Shown here: one piece after another, positions 36,661 through 47,893 of the stretch | Position numbering within the stretch: the stretch's first letter is position 1 | Layout: the number at the start of each line of letters is the position of its first letter | Source: Davidsoniella eucalypti | Lineage: Eukaryota > Ascomycota > Sordariomycetes > Microascales > Ceratocystidaceae | NCBI GenBank assembly: GCA_004009845.1 | Contig: RMBW01000150.1 | Location: 1-54,504, forward strand | Reading direction: 5' to 3' | Length of the DNA: 54,504 bases | The notes under the pieces: model-generated | Told to the model about the DNA's origin: nothing | Seen by the model: only the letters and a program-made list of their open reading frames with translations | Databases searched by the model: none | Translations under genes and position numbers: made by a program

Positions 36661-38634
36661 CTACCCATTCATGATACCGCCTCCTGCGGCACCCTTACGA
36701 TTCATTAAACCACTGAAGAAAGCTTGAAGGTTTTCAACATCTGGCACAGCACCTGGATCGGCTTGTTGTTCCTCGGGCGTGACGTCACCACCATTAGCAT
36801 ATGCCTGGCGGTCCTATATCAGAAAAAAAGAAAAGAAAGTTAGTCAAAGAACATGTTAAGTGTATGGAATATAGAAAGAAGAGAATACGTACCTTGAGTC
36901 GCCGTAGCATGTCGTCGGCATCTACCTGGATTCCACCCATGTTGACCTGGACAGGGCCGATGTGATCACGCACCTCGCTATCCGCAAACCGGTCCGCCTC
37001 GTCACCGACACCACCTGCGGCCGCGCCAGCCGCCATCTTGCGACGCATAGCAGTGTCAGCCTTGGGATCAGCAGCCGCCTTGTACGAATCTAAGATCTTG
37101 GCCTGCTCGATGAGGAATGTCTGCGTGTCCGAAGCCATGATCTCTAGTGCCGTGAGGTCGCCGGCGACGGGACCGGGGATGTGAAGACCAGACATGCTGG
37201 CATCAGGGATCCAGTCTTCGTAGATGGCGATAGCCGATGACTCGTCCAGGGCTTCGTCGTCGAGGTCGGAAAATTCGTGCTCGGGTCGGATGGGCCACTG
37301 TTTCTGAATATCTTCGGCCCAGCCAGCGCTGATGGATTCAACGTCGAAACCGTCACGTAGCACGCGGATCTTGCCCCATGAGTCCCAGTTCGGTGGTACT
37401 AGGATCTTGTCACGGTCGATGGTGTTGTGCTTGAGCGGTTGTTTTTTGAGTAACGATGTGATACCCAAGCTGGAGTGTACGAGACTGGGAAGCTGCGATG
37501 GAACGCTGGGGGTACTATATATGAGGGAAGCACCGTCTATCGTCAAGTACATACGTTAGTAGGATGGCCTAGGTAGAGCATGTGACTAAGTGGTTTGTCT
37601 TACGCCTTAATAGAATGGTGCGCATGTACTGCAGTATTTGATCGAAATCGGCTTCTTTCCAGCCCTGGCCCTTCTCAAGAAGCTCCATTTTGTCCGCCTA
37701 TTCCAATAGTTAGTCAGTACGTATATATACGATCGTAATGGTGCTAAAGAGAACTTTACGTTTTGGCAGACCACACACAGCGGCAGACCCAAGCCATCTT
37801 CCCACTCGCCTGGGCCTAGCGGCAAAGCTGCCCCGGCATCTTCATTAGCCTGCGTGCCATCCAAGTTGAGCGAGCCACCACCACGACCGCGATCCCGCCA
37901 CTCGTCCATGAGATGCTCCATGGCCTCGCCGCAGTCATAGTCTAGGGTAATAAGCACCTGGCGCAGCATCAGGATCCACTCGCGCAGCTGACGCAACCAT
38001 TGGTGTGGTTGCGACCAGTCCAGCAAGACTACTATCAAGGTGTTGGGGATCGTCTCGGGCGTGAGCAGTGGCTGAAGGAGGGACGTAAAGGACGGAGAGG
38101 GGGTCGATAAAAGATAAAGCGATATTCTAGCCAGGGTGTCTGAGAGATGGCATGTTAGCTCGGTTCGTCTCTCCATGCCCTTGATTCCCTCGAGTCGGAA
38201 TAACGATAAGCATAGAGACAGTGGCTAGCTTGGGTAGACTCACCTTCCTGGTCGCCGTCGAGGACATCGTAGTAGGTGTAACCGAGAGCGAAGTTATTCG
38301 CAATGGGTGGCGCATCACTCTGGTGGTCCATGTTCCATTTCTGCTCACCACCGGACAAACCCTCGAGGAACTCGCGCTGCGAATCGGGCGAGCCACCTAT
38401 AAAATAGAGCAAGACAATGGTTAGCTATATCCTAGAGCCCATGGCGGGGGAAGCTATACCTAGTACCAGCAGGTTCTTTTCGGGCAGGTTCTTGCCAGAC
38501 GCTACAGTATCCAGCATAGACAGCCAGAGGTCCTTCTTGGTATCGCCGGCGCCGGCGCCGCCTCGGCCGCTGTCAGAAGCTGCCGACCCGACAGTCATGG
38601 TCGACATCCGGTTGGCATTGGCCCCGGACGTCAT
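36661..38634 (-). CDS. Cytoplasmic dynein light intermediate chain
   Basis: Six exons (38634-38460, 38396-38244, 38139-37760, 37697-37604, 37536-36893, 36813-36661) join in frame to 532 residues. The N-terminus has a Gly/Ala/Ser linker, then the Ras-like domain (about 25-390). Recognisable family blocks are KKDLWLSMLDTVASGK, NNFALGYTYYDVLDGD, LIVVLLDWSQPHQWLRQLRE and GASLIYSTPSVPSQLPSLVH. The P-loop position reads GGSPDSQREFLEGLSG and lacks the GxxxxGK[ST] signature, as expected for fungal chains, which do not use nucleotide. The final exon encodes NLQAFFSGLMNRK (about 510-522), resembling the helix of animal chains that binds activating adaptors. The protein links the dynein heavy chain to cargo adaptors for minus-end transport of endosomes and nuclei. 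It is divergent from ist3 across 1.4 kb. Confidence 0.94.
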
Positions 38635-40006
38635 GGCGACAGGCTGTAAAGAGGCAAGGAGATAGGTAGGTCGGTGGTGTGTGCGTCAAGTGTTTAGGGG
38701 ACGTAGCGCTAGGTCGGTCTGCGGCTATAGGCAGCTATAGCGGTAGAAACAGCAGCAAGTGACAGCAGTAACAGTGACAGCAATTAGTAATAGTAGCAGC
38801 AGTGGTAGAAGTAGAATATGGTGCTTGTTTGTTGGTTTGTCTGTTTATTCGAGAGAGGGAGAGGTCGGGATGCTAGGAGTGAACTCGGTAGGCAAGCTGG
38901 TTTGGGTTGATCAACCAATCTAGTCTACTCATGGATCAGATGCTAGAAAACTCAGAGTACCGTCAGTACTTTCAGGGCGCTATTCGTTTGGATCGACGGG
39001 GGCAAGATGGATGGAGCTAGAGCTTCGATATCGATATCGATTTGCTAGGCACTCTTTCTTCTGCTTCTGAACTGCTTCTGGCGGACAAGGCTGAGCAACT
39101 GGATCGTGGGGCGGCGTCTAGTTGGTGGCTCAGAATCTTTATTGTTGATTTTTCAGTCGTTGTGAGGGGACTCGGACTCTAGCTAGTCAAGCTCTTTTAG
39201 GTTGTAACAACTTTTTTTTCTCAATAAATCCGGCGGGCTTTGGCTTTCCCTCTCGAGATCTCTTCTTTGGGTTGGCAAACAAAATCTATCAGAGCCTCTT
39301 CGGGCATTAAAGGGGGACAGAGACCTGATGCACAGCCATCCATCACATCATAGGTGCTATTAACCACTAAACCGTAGGCTTGGTGGGCCTAAAGAATCAC
39401 GCTGAAACCAGGAACAGAGACACCTGTCGGAGACACCAAGCTTTTAGCTTTAGCGACTAAGACGGTATATAGAGACTACTTCGGATCTAACCTTGGCGAT
39501 TTCTCAGGTCTCAGATCTTTACTGATATCTTTTTTGGTCACTTTCCCTTTATCATTATCTACATATATTACATATCTCTGGGACGTTTTCACATTTTTTA
39601 CATCCTCTACAGATACATCGTTGGCCAGGGGTTGCAGTTCTTCTATGCTGAGGGGCTCTTAACGATATGCATCATAGCTAGCTTATTTACTATCTACCAA
39701 GCTAGCTTCAACAGCCATCCTTTTAGTGGGGCTTTTTGTCTAGCTTGGTTACCATGCAAGCAAAAAGTCAACAATTATCTTCTTGCTTTTATATCGTAAA
39801 ACCGGCAGCTTCCCGCACGGAACGAACGCCAGCTGCAACCAACTTCCCAATTAAGAAAAGAGTCGCGACCCTTTTGTTCTGTGAAATCACAAGCTTCAGC
39901 CTTGCGCCATTCCTCACGAGGCTCTGATATCGCTACTTCACATATTCTCAGTTGACGAATCATCGAGATCTGCTCGGATTTGATCAGAAAACGGCCTCTC
40001 TTCATC
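38635..40006. promoter_or_regulatory. Divergent promoter region, dynein LIC / ist3
   Basis: About 1.4 kb between divergent starts. It contains a CAG/TAG-rich low-complexity block (38,750-38,815), a 12-bp palindrome GGTTGATCAACC (38905-38916) and an alternating GATATC/CGATATCG tract near 39,028. A 63-codon frame at 39736-39927 has no recognisable content. I cannot assign any factor. Confidence 0.4.
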
Positions 40007-41238
40007 ATGAATAAAATCCGCGCCATCCAGGCGCTTAACCAGAAAGAAATCGAGCATGGAATGTAAGTCTTGACTCTATTCTCCAGCCTTGATATTAGAT
40101 ACGCTGTCGCATGCAAACAAGGCAGAACACTTGTCTAACCTCTTCTTTCTCTGCCACCAGATCCCCCAATGCCTCTTGGCATGTTGACTACCGCGACACT
40201 GCCTTTGTCTACTTTGGCGGCCTACCACTCGAGCTCTCCGAAGGCGACATCATCACCATATTCTCCCAGTTTGGCGAGCCTGTATTCGTCAAGCTCGCCC
40301 GCGATCAAGAAACCGGCAAGTCACGAGGTTTCGGGTGGCTCAAGTACGAAGATCAGCGTAGCACAGATCTCGCCGTAGATAACCTCGGCGGTGCAACATT
40401 TAGTGGTCGCCTAATCAGCGTTGACCATGCGCGCTACAAGTTCCGTGACGACGAAGACCCCGAAGAAGGCAAAGTCGATTGGGAATCTATGCAGAAACGC
40501 GCCGGTAAATTGCCTGTAGATGCGACAGATAATAGCGGCACCGAGAGCGAGGAGGAAACCCCACAACGTTCCATGCTCAAGGAAGAACGAGAGCTGGCCT
40601 TGCTAATCCAAGACCATGATGATGACGATCCCATGAAAGGATATCTCATTGAAGAGAAGAAAAAGGAAGTTGAAGAGGCTCTCGCCAGGCAAAGCAAAAA
40701 GAAGAGCAGTAGCCGCAGATCAGATCGCGACAAAGACCGCAAACACGGACATAGATCACGACGCTACGAAGACGATAGTTCGCATGATCGCGACCCCAAA
40801 GAACATAGAGATAGAGACCGCTCAAGCCAGCGCAATAAAGATCAAGGTCACAAAGACAGAGGTAGCGACCGACATCACCGCACATCCAAACGAGAGCGCA
40901 GCCAGGATGCCGATGGCGACGTGGCTATGGACGAAGCCCATGACCGCGAACGTGATGAGCGACGAAGTAAACGCCGTGAACGTTCAACAGATGATAAAGA
41001 CCATGGAAGTAAAAGTCGGCCAGACAGAGATGGACATAGAAGTACTCGAGATCGCGACTCTACAAAAGAGAAGAACCGTGATCGGCCACGAGATCACGAT
41101 AAGGACCGATATGGTGACCAGTCGTCTAGACGTCATCGCAATGAGCGAGATCGGAATAATGAAAGATCGTCTAGGCGGCATGGAGATAAGGATGACTCGG
41201 CCAAACGACGGGATAGGACACGAAGTAAATCACCATAG
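40007..41238 (+). CDS. ist3: RES-complex / U2 snRNP splicing factor Ist3 (RBMX2-like)
   Basis: Two exons (40007-40062, 40161-41238) with a 98-nt intron give 377 residues. The N-terminus MNKIRAIQALNQKEIEHGI and the following SWHVDYRDTAFVYFGGL match the Ist3 family closely. One RRM spans about 33-112, with RNP2 VYFGGL and RNP1 KSRGFGWLKY, followed by EDQRSTDLAVDNL. The remainder (about 170-377) is a highly charged RD/RS/KD-repeat tail, much longer than in yeast (148 residues in all) but usual in filamentous fungi and animals. Ist3 with Bud13 and Pml1 forms the retention-and-splicing complex bound to the U2 snRNP/SF3b region, promoting splicing of weak introns and retaining unspliced RNA in the nucleus. 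Other frames over the charged tail are composition artefacts. Confidence 0.95.
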
Positions 41239-41745
41239 GTCCCACGATATGAAGATATTAATGTATTATAATTGTCACTTTGCCTGTGCATGTAGCAAAA
41301 GGTTTATGCAAGCCAGGCATGTATATGTAATATACCAAAATACACTAGCACCCTCAATATCAAAAACTAAGGATATGTTGAGCAAAAGTATATAAAACCA
41401 TCAAGGCAGATAAATCGTTGCCATGGCCCTTGCCTGGGCCAACAATTACCAAGTAATGATTCATGACAGTGACAAAAACAAGAAGAAAGATAAATACGCC
41501 GTCTCGCTTGCTAAGCACAGCAGAGAGAGAAGCCCAGATAGACATGAATAGATAAATGAATGAATCATCGCCATCAGAGTAAAGGTAAGACCGTCCCAAA
41601 TAACGCCCTAGAAAAAAACGCCACAAACCCCGATAAATCAAATGTAATCATATGAGGGCACCGATATAGCAAGTCGTCATGACATCCTATCCCGTTCTGT
41701 CCATAAGGCCAACCAACAACATCACAAGTACCTTATTTCACACCC
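41239..41745. other. Convergent 3' intergenic region
   Basis: Between ist3 (+) and the PROPPIN gene (-). AT-leaning, with no recognisable gene or repeat; likely the two 3' untranslated regions. Confidence 0.6.
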
Positions 41746-43347
41746 TCAAGTGTGACCCAGATACTTCTTCCAGTTATCCCGTAGCAGCTGTCTACGTCCA
41801 TCCTGACCTACACTGAGACTAAACTTCTCCCAGCGCGCATCGTGGCCTGCACCAACAACCACAATCGACTCATCGCTAATCCAGCCAATTATGCCTTTGG
41901 TAGGCCGTGTTGTACCGAGAACCGTAGATTCTGACACTGGCAGTCCGCCCACCATAGAATCATCGCCGACTTGGAACGGTGCCTGGGCAAACGAATATAC
42001 ATCGGAGAACATTCGTGGCATGAGCGGTAAACGGCCTAGTAAGCCCCATTTGCCACGGCCGCTTCCGTCGCCGGCACTAGGAAGCAACGAGTTGGTCGAC
42101 GAAGAAAGTACCATGGATCCGCTACCGCTAACGCTACTGCTTGTGCTGCTGCTTCCGCCGCCTGAGATGCCTCCAACACCAAAGTTAGCTGGAGGCTTGT
42201 TGGGGTGCGGTACATCAAAGACATGCAGTGTTGCCTTGTCTGATGTGCAGGCTAGAAGACTACCGGAAGGACTAAATGCAATAGAAAATATACGAGCGGG
42301 GTCCATGCCACGACGCAGCTCAGCCAGTCGCGCGCCACTTGATGCTGAAAATACGCGGATTAATGTACCCTATCAGAAGCATTAGAAACAGATCCATCAT
42401 ACCATACATCAGGAGCAAAAAAAAAAAAATCAGAAGACAATAAAATAGCCTGCCGTCGGGCATCAACGGAGACTTGTATGCCCTATAGTTGCAATTTCCA
42501 ATGTAGGGCCCCGATATGGAAGTTCAATATGGGAATACTCACAGTTTCACTGGCAGTGGCAATCAACTCACCATCAGGACTGAATTGCATATCCCGGAAA
42601 CCACTCGAGTGTGCCGGGATAATGCTAACGTTCGTGGTGTTGAGATCTACCAAATTTATATGACCCGCCTGACGGCCTGGAAATGCCACATGAGTATCTG
42701 AAAGCGTGCATATACCCAGCGGGTTATCTGCTGTTTCGTAGTACCCGAGAATCACCTTGTTCTTGTCAAAGGCATAGATAGATACACTATTCTGTAGAAC
42801 CACGATTACATGATTTCTAGACAGCTTGACGCCACGTACTGGTGTCATCACGGCTATATCAAAGGCGATTTTGCCGCGCATATCATCCCATATGATCACC
42901 TAAGATGGCCAGTTAGCTCTCAGTTCATAATTGTCTACGATGTCTAGCCGGGTCTTCCAGAGGGCACATACCTTGTTATTGGAAAACTTGGGTTGCTTTC
43001 CACCGCCAACAAGTGCTAAGTAGTTGCTACTATTCATCATTTGCACAAGGCCTATGCCAGCATTGAAGTCTGCGACACTTTCATTAGTTATCAAGATGGT
43101 TGGTTCCAGGGATCCATGAGAGGGCATTATTTACCGCGCGATGCCTTCATGAGACATGATTTGGTGTGAAATACTAGCAAAGCAAATCAGTATATATTCC
43201 TAAATAGAAGGATACCTCCTCAGTATTATCGAGCTTACTGCAAAATCCAGAGTTAAGGCCAACAGAAAAGCATGATCTATCGCTGTTGAAAGATGCTGAG
43301 AGCACCTGTGCATATACTGCCGGCTCTATTTGCGGACGAACATCCAT
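41746..43347 (-). CDS. hsv2: PROPPIN, Hsv2/WIPI4-type WD-repeat autophagy protein
   Basis: Five exons (43347-43239, 43173-43135, 43069-42972, 42899-42543, 42369-41746) give 408 residues. The 39-nt second exon completes a beta-strand and is needed to link GLNSGFC to DFNAGIGLVQMM. A seven-bladed propeller is expected, with clear blades such as VVLQNSVSIYAFDKNKV and IIPAHSSGFRDMQFSPDGE. The lipid-binding motif reads LRRG (in ARLAELRRGMDPARIFSIAF) rather than the FRRG of Atg18, as in the Hsv2/WIPI4 branch. These proteins bind PI3P and PI(3,5)P2 on endosomes and phagophores and work with Atg2 in autophagy, especially micro-autophagy of the nucleus in yeast. A Ser/Gly-rich insert follows DVPHPNKP, matching the membrane-inserting blade 6 loop. 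The 173-nt last intron is the longest. Confidence 0.93.
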
Positions 43348-46033
43348 GGTTATAGGATATCTGCGGTAGAGAAGGATAGTATCAAGATGCACAGCGGTCT
43401 ATAAAGTCGGTGAAGAGCTTTACTCGAATGACGATTCCGCAATGATCTAATAATTAAACTAGAAGAGTTTTTAAGTTGAAAAGACGTTAAAATACCGCAC
43501 AACTCGAATATATGGATGTGATGAAGAATGTACGCTTCGTTGGCTGCCTTGTGGTATCAACCAGTGCACAGGCAGATCGACTTTTGGGACGGACAGGAGG
43601 ATTAAATAAAGCAAGTAGCTCTTTTCTGGGAAGATAAGCGCAGCCCTACTGGATTAAGCAGTAAAAATTAAAAGGTAAAAACAGGCGTTATGACACCAGG
43701 CGATGACCACTGACTAGTAGCAGCTGAGTGTTGAACGGCAAGGGAGATCGCTACCACATGACTAGCTGTTGACTTGAGGCAGCGGCGGCGCCGATAGTTC
43801 TTCGGCAAACACTACAACAGCGATATACGGAGATAGAAGAGAGCTCAGCCAGCCTTCCAGAAGAAAGTAGAGAGTTAGGCAGCAAAGAAGTCTAAATTCA
43901 GTCTCAAGCTCAAGTTTTATGGTTTCTCGGTGTTGCAGTAGTCTTGGCAATGTTAATGATAGCTCACAGAAGCCTAGCTGCGAAAGAAACACTGATAAGA
44001 CAAAGCGTCAGTATAGATAATAAGGCTTCAAGGGTTGATTTGAATGGACGGCGTCAACTAACAAAAATTGAGAGAAGGTTATTAATAATAATGTAGTAAG
44101 AATTAAGCTTCACAAGCCAGTCAAACGGCTAAGATCTCGGCGTGCAATTGTGTTAGTCGATACTTGATATGGATGGATCTTCGATGGAGCTTCAAAAGTT
44201 CCAAGTTAGCAACAATGTAAAGTATGGAGAAGTGCTAGTTCACATAGCTAGTGGTCATAGTGCTAGCCAGAATGACGAAAATGGCAGATGATTGTAGCTA
44301 GTCATAGAAGGGTTATAGTAGCACATTAACCCTATCGACAAAGACACAGTATTGCAAACAGTGCCAATAACCATATACTGTATATGTGTCACGTGGAAGG
44401 TCATGTGTATAGCAAAAAGTCATAGCTCCCTTAGGGGAAACACAAGAACATGGACTAAAGGTCCTGGTAAACATCTATAGCTGCTTCTACTTGATGTGTT
44501 GAAGAAGTTCCGGAATAAGACGACGGCCCTTCCAAATATCAACCTTGACCGCTAATCATCAGAACAAACAAGCAAAGATCCAGAACCCAAAGGAGACCCT
44601 AAGAATTACACTGAAATTCTTCTAGGGAGTTGGACAACCCACGGTAACACATCGAACAATTGGGAGCCTTGAAAAAGAAAGAAAAAAACAAGAACAAAAA
44701 AACAGTCAGTATTATTGTCTTTGGTCTGTCTCTCATCAGACCCGCCCCCTGAATAAATTAAAACATAAGTGGCGATCCTAAGCTTCATTCAGTTCTTGCA
44801 CTCAAAAAACTAGGAACTGGAGTAGACTGGCAATTGGGGGGCAGACTAAAAATCTACTAGCTGTATTTTGTGTGCTGGGGATAATGGTTTATAGAAGAAA
44901 TCAACCTCCTGAAGGCTAGATTAGAGAGATGTCTGTCCAATTGGAGCCCATCGCAGTACGAGAGGACCCCTGACTTGTCTCTTTTGGGCGTTGGAAGCGT
45001 CCCTGGCTTTGTTAGCACCGAATAGTTGTAGTAGAATAGCTATTGAAGCTAACACATCGATTTGTTCTTGGAAGATATTGGCAAAGGACTACACCGGATA
45101 TAGATGATTGAGTTGCTTTAACGGACGGCTATGCATGCTTTGTTTGTGTTTCAAAAACAGACATTGAGCTGGCTATCAAAAAAACAAAGCTGCAAATATT
45201 AGAGACATGTATCTTCACCACAAACTATCCACAAGCTCAAAGGTAAACAAGACTTGTGTGTAAGGAATTACTGGTTTGGTGTTCAGCATATCTTGGGACA
45301 GGCTTCCTTGTCTTTTGTTCTGTTCCTGGCCGTCTTTGGCTGCCTTTGGCTCCTTCCTTCCTGCTCTTTTGGCGGGCTTGGTTGCCCACCTCATCCACAA
45401 CGACGCCCCTTTATTTCCCTATACTTTTAGAAATCGTTGACTAGGTATGGCATATTATTGAAGATGCCAGCAAGCAGGTAGTAGTTGTAAATAGTACTGA
45501 TAGACGCATTTAATGGCTTGAATGGATTCTGTCCACCGCGGAAGCTTCTGTAGAACGCTGTACTGCCGCCCTGTATTTGCCCTGCATATGCCCTGAAGCG
45601 TGGCATCAGTAGCATCTGCTGCGACATGCAGTGCAATGCATTGGCTAGTTGTTGTTGTTGTTATTGTTGCTCCTTTTTCTACCAGACCAGACCAGCCTGC
45701 CCGCCGGACCAGCCCACTCTTGTTCTTCTCTTAGCAGCCCCCCCCCCCCAAAAAAAAGTTGGCAGGTCAGACTTGCTCCCTTTGGCACGCACTGGCAGAG
45801 ACCTTACCTACTACCTCTTTGCCTCTCACCTTTCCACTAAACAAAAAACAAACTATCCATCTTCCTCTCCCCCCGAGAAAGCTCCACGCTGGTGATAACT
45901 TCATAACTCTGCCTTGACATCGCCATCTTTCTGCGTCCATCATCGCTGCCGATTTTGCTCGACCTCCGTCTCCTTCGTCTTAATATTCTTCTTACTTCAC
46001 TTTTAATTACTACAACCGTCCAACACCGCGCTC
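43348..46033. other. Intergenic region upstream of hsv2 and cdc11
   Basis: 2.7 kb between divergent genes. It contains the LSU-rRNA-like fragment near 44,955, a C12A8 run at 45738-45757, a GTT-repeat at about 45,648-45,665, and a strongly C/T-rich stretch from 45,660 to 46,030 that is the likely cdc11 promoter and leader. A 69-codon minus-strand frame (45427-45636) has a plausible amphipathic sequence but no recognised relative. Other short frames lack coding character. Confidence 0.5.
44920..45070 (+). other. Possible LSU-rRNA fragment (sarcin-ricin loop), likely mitochondrial
   Basis: The 14-nt word AGTACGAGAGGACC at 44955-44968 is exactly the bacterial/organellar sarcin-ricin loop of large-subunit rRNA. 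It is preceded by CTGTCC (44935-44940), as in helix 95 context. About 80 nt downstream, GAATAGCTATTGAAGCTAAC resembles the conserved GGATAACTGCTGAAAGCATC segment of domain VI. The nuclear 28S version of the loop (AGTACGAGAGGAAC) differs, so an organellar or bacterial-type source is favoured. No other LSU block was seen, so this would be a short nuclear copy of mitochondrial DNA. Limits are approximate. Confidence 0.45.
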
Positions 46034-47893
46034 ATGTCTTCCGCAACCGTACGTTTTTCTTTTTCCGCTGCCCGCTACGCTTTTCTTTTTTTACGATACA
46101 CTCCCACTCGCTTCCCCTTTACGATCTGTTGATGCGTGTGTGTTTATCACCCGCACAGCATCGTCGTCTCCAGATACCCAATGGCCACAAAGTGCATTGC
46201 TTTCATCGTCTGAGTCTTTATACACATTGTCCGCCATTAAAAACATACATTTTGCACCAATTGGGAGCTGTTGACCAACTCGCGCCATTATCATATATCC
46301 TCCGCCTCGTATAGGACAGCCCACTAACTGATAATCCGCCTCCCCTTTACAGATGATCCGCAGAAAGAAGAATGTCAAGAAGGGCATTCAGTTCTGCCTG
46401 ATGGTGTGCGGCGCCTCTGGTACCGGTAAGTTTTTCCGCAATTCCGACTATCAGCACTCATATCATCTATGTTGTCTTGGAGCTTTGTTGATTTAATGAA
46501 GCTGTCCACAGACTGGCGGTGATACAGCCCCAAATTTGCCATTGGCACGTCGCGATATGCTCAAACTAACAACCAATTATTTCACACAAAACAGGCAGAA
46601 CTACCTTCGTCAACACTCTATGCGGCAAGACTGTCCTGTCCCACAAGGACTGCGATGACCCGAACACTGCCCACGTCGAGGAAGGTGTCAAGATTACCCC
46701 TATCACTGTCGGTACGTATCCATTTTTGGAGTCTATTAGTATGTATCTGCATGTAACAGTCACACTAACTAATTTACTATGTAGAGCTCGAGCTGGATGA
46801 GGAAGGCAGCCGTATCTCGCTGACCATCGTCGACACACCCGGATTTGGCGACCAAATCGACAACGAGGCTAGGTACGCAATACAACCGAAATTGACCTTT
46901 TGCTCAACAAAACTAACCCGTGTCTAGCTTTTCTGAGATTGTTGGCTACCTTGAGCGTCAATACGACCACATTCTGTCCGAGGAGTCCAGAATCAAGCGT
47001 AACCCTCGCTTCAGAGACAACCGTGTTCACGCCTTGCTTTACTTTATCACTCCCACCGGTCACGGGTAAGTACATGTATTTCCAGACCCTCGGAACCATT
47101 GTTTTTCATGCTAACACGACGGCTAGTCTGCGTGAGCTCGATATTGAGCTGATGAAGCGCCTAGCACCCCGTGTCAATGTCATCCCTGTCATTGGTCGCG
47201 CTGACACCCTAACTCCCACCGAGCTGGCTGAATCGAAGAAGCTGGTCATGGAGGATATTGAGCACTACCGTATCCCCGTCTACAACTTCCCCTACGACAT
47301 TGAGGAGGATGACGAGGATACCGTTGAGGAGAATTCAGAGTTGCGTGGTCTTATGCCCTTCGCCATCGTTGGCTCAGAAGAGGTCATTGAGATTGGTGGC
47401 CGCAAGGCTCGTGCTCGCCAGTACCCTTGGGGTGTTGTCGAGGTTGATAACCCGCGCCACTCCGATTTTCTGGCTATCCGTTCCGCTCTGCTCCACAGCC
47501 ACCTGGCGGATCTGAAGGAGATTACCCACGACTTCCTCTACGAAAACTACCGTACCGAGAAGCTTAGCAAGAGCGTTGAGGGCGGTGCCGGAGCGTACGT
47601 ATTCCCCATGTTTTCCGACCCCACTAACGCAAGATACAATAACTAACACCATTTATAGGGATTCATCGATGAACCCTGAGGATCTTGCTTCCCAGTCTGT
47701 TCGCCTCAAGGAGGAGCAGCTGCGCCGCGAGGAAGAGAAGCTGCGTGAGATCGAGGTCAAGGTCCAGCGCGAGATTAACGAGAAGCGCCAGGAGCTTCTG
47801 GCCCGGGAATCTCAGCTTAGAGAGATCGAAGAGCGTATGCGTCGCGAGGCTGCTTCCACGGCGACCCCCGAGACAGCTAGTGAGACCCAGTAA
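46034..47893 (+). CDS. cdc11: Septin, Cdc11/AspA type
   Basis: Seven exons (46034-46048, 46353-46425, 46595-46711, 46785-46872, 46928-47065, 47127-47594, 47659-47893) give 377 residues. The first exon codes only MSSAT and a 304-nt intron follows; a start at the next ATG (46353) would lose five residues. A basic segment RRKKNVKK precedes the GTPase domain (about 17-290): G1 GASGTGRT (Arg in place of the usual Lys, as in Cdc11), G3 DTPGFGD, G4 region GRAD, and the septin unique element EITHDFLYENYRTEKLS. A coiled coil (about 310-360, heptads rich in Glu/Arg/Lys) ends the protein. Septins assemble into filaments at septa, hyphal tips and branch sites; Cdc11-type subunits occupy filament ends and control polymerisation. 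Confidence 0.94.

Noticed and set aside
40649..41395. 248-codon frame overlapping the Ist3 C-terminal tail
   Set aside because: A shifted reading of the repetitive RD/KD codons; the RRM and stop fit only the Ist3 frame.
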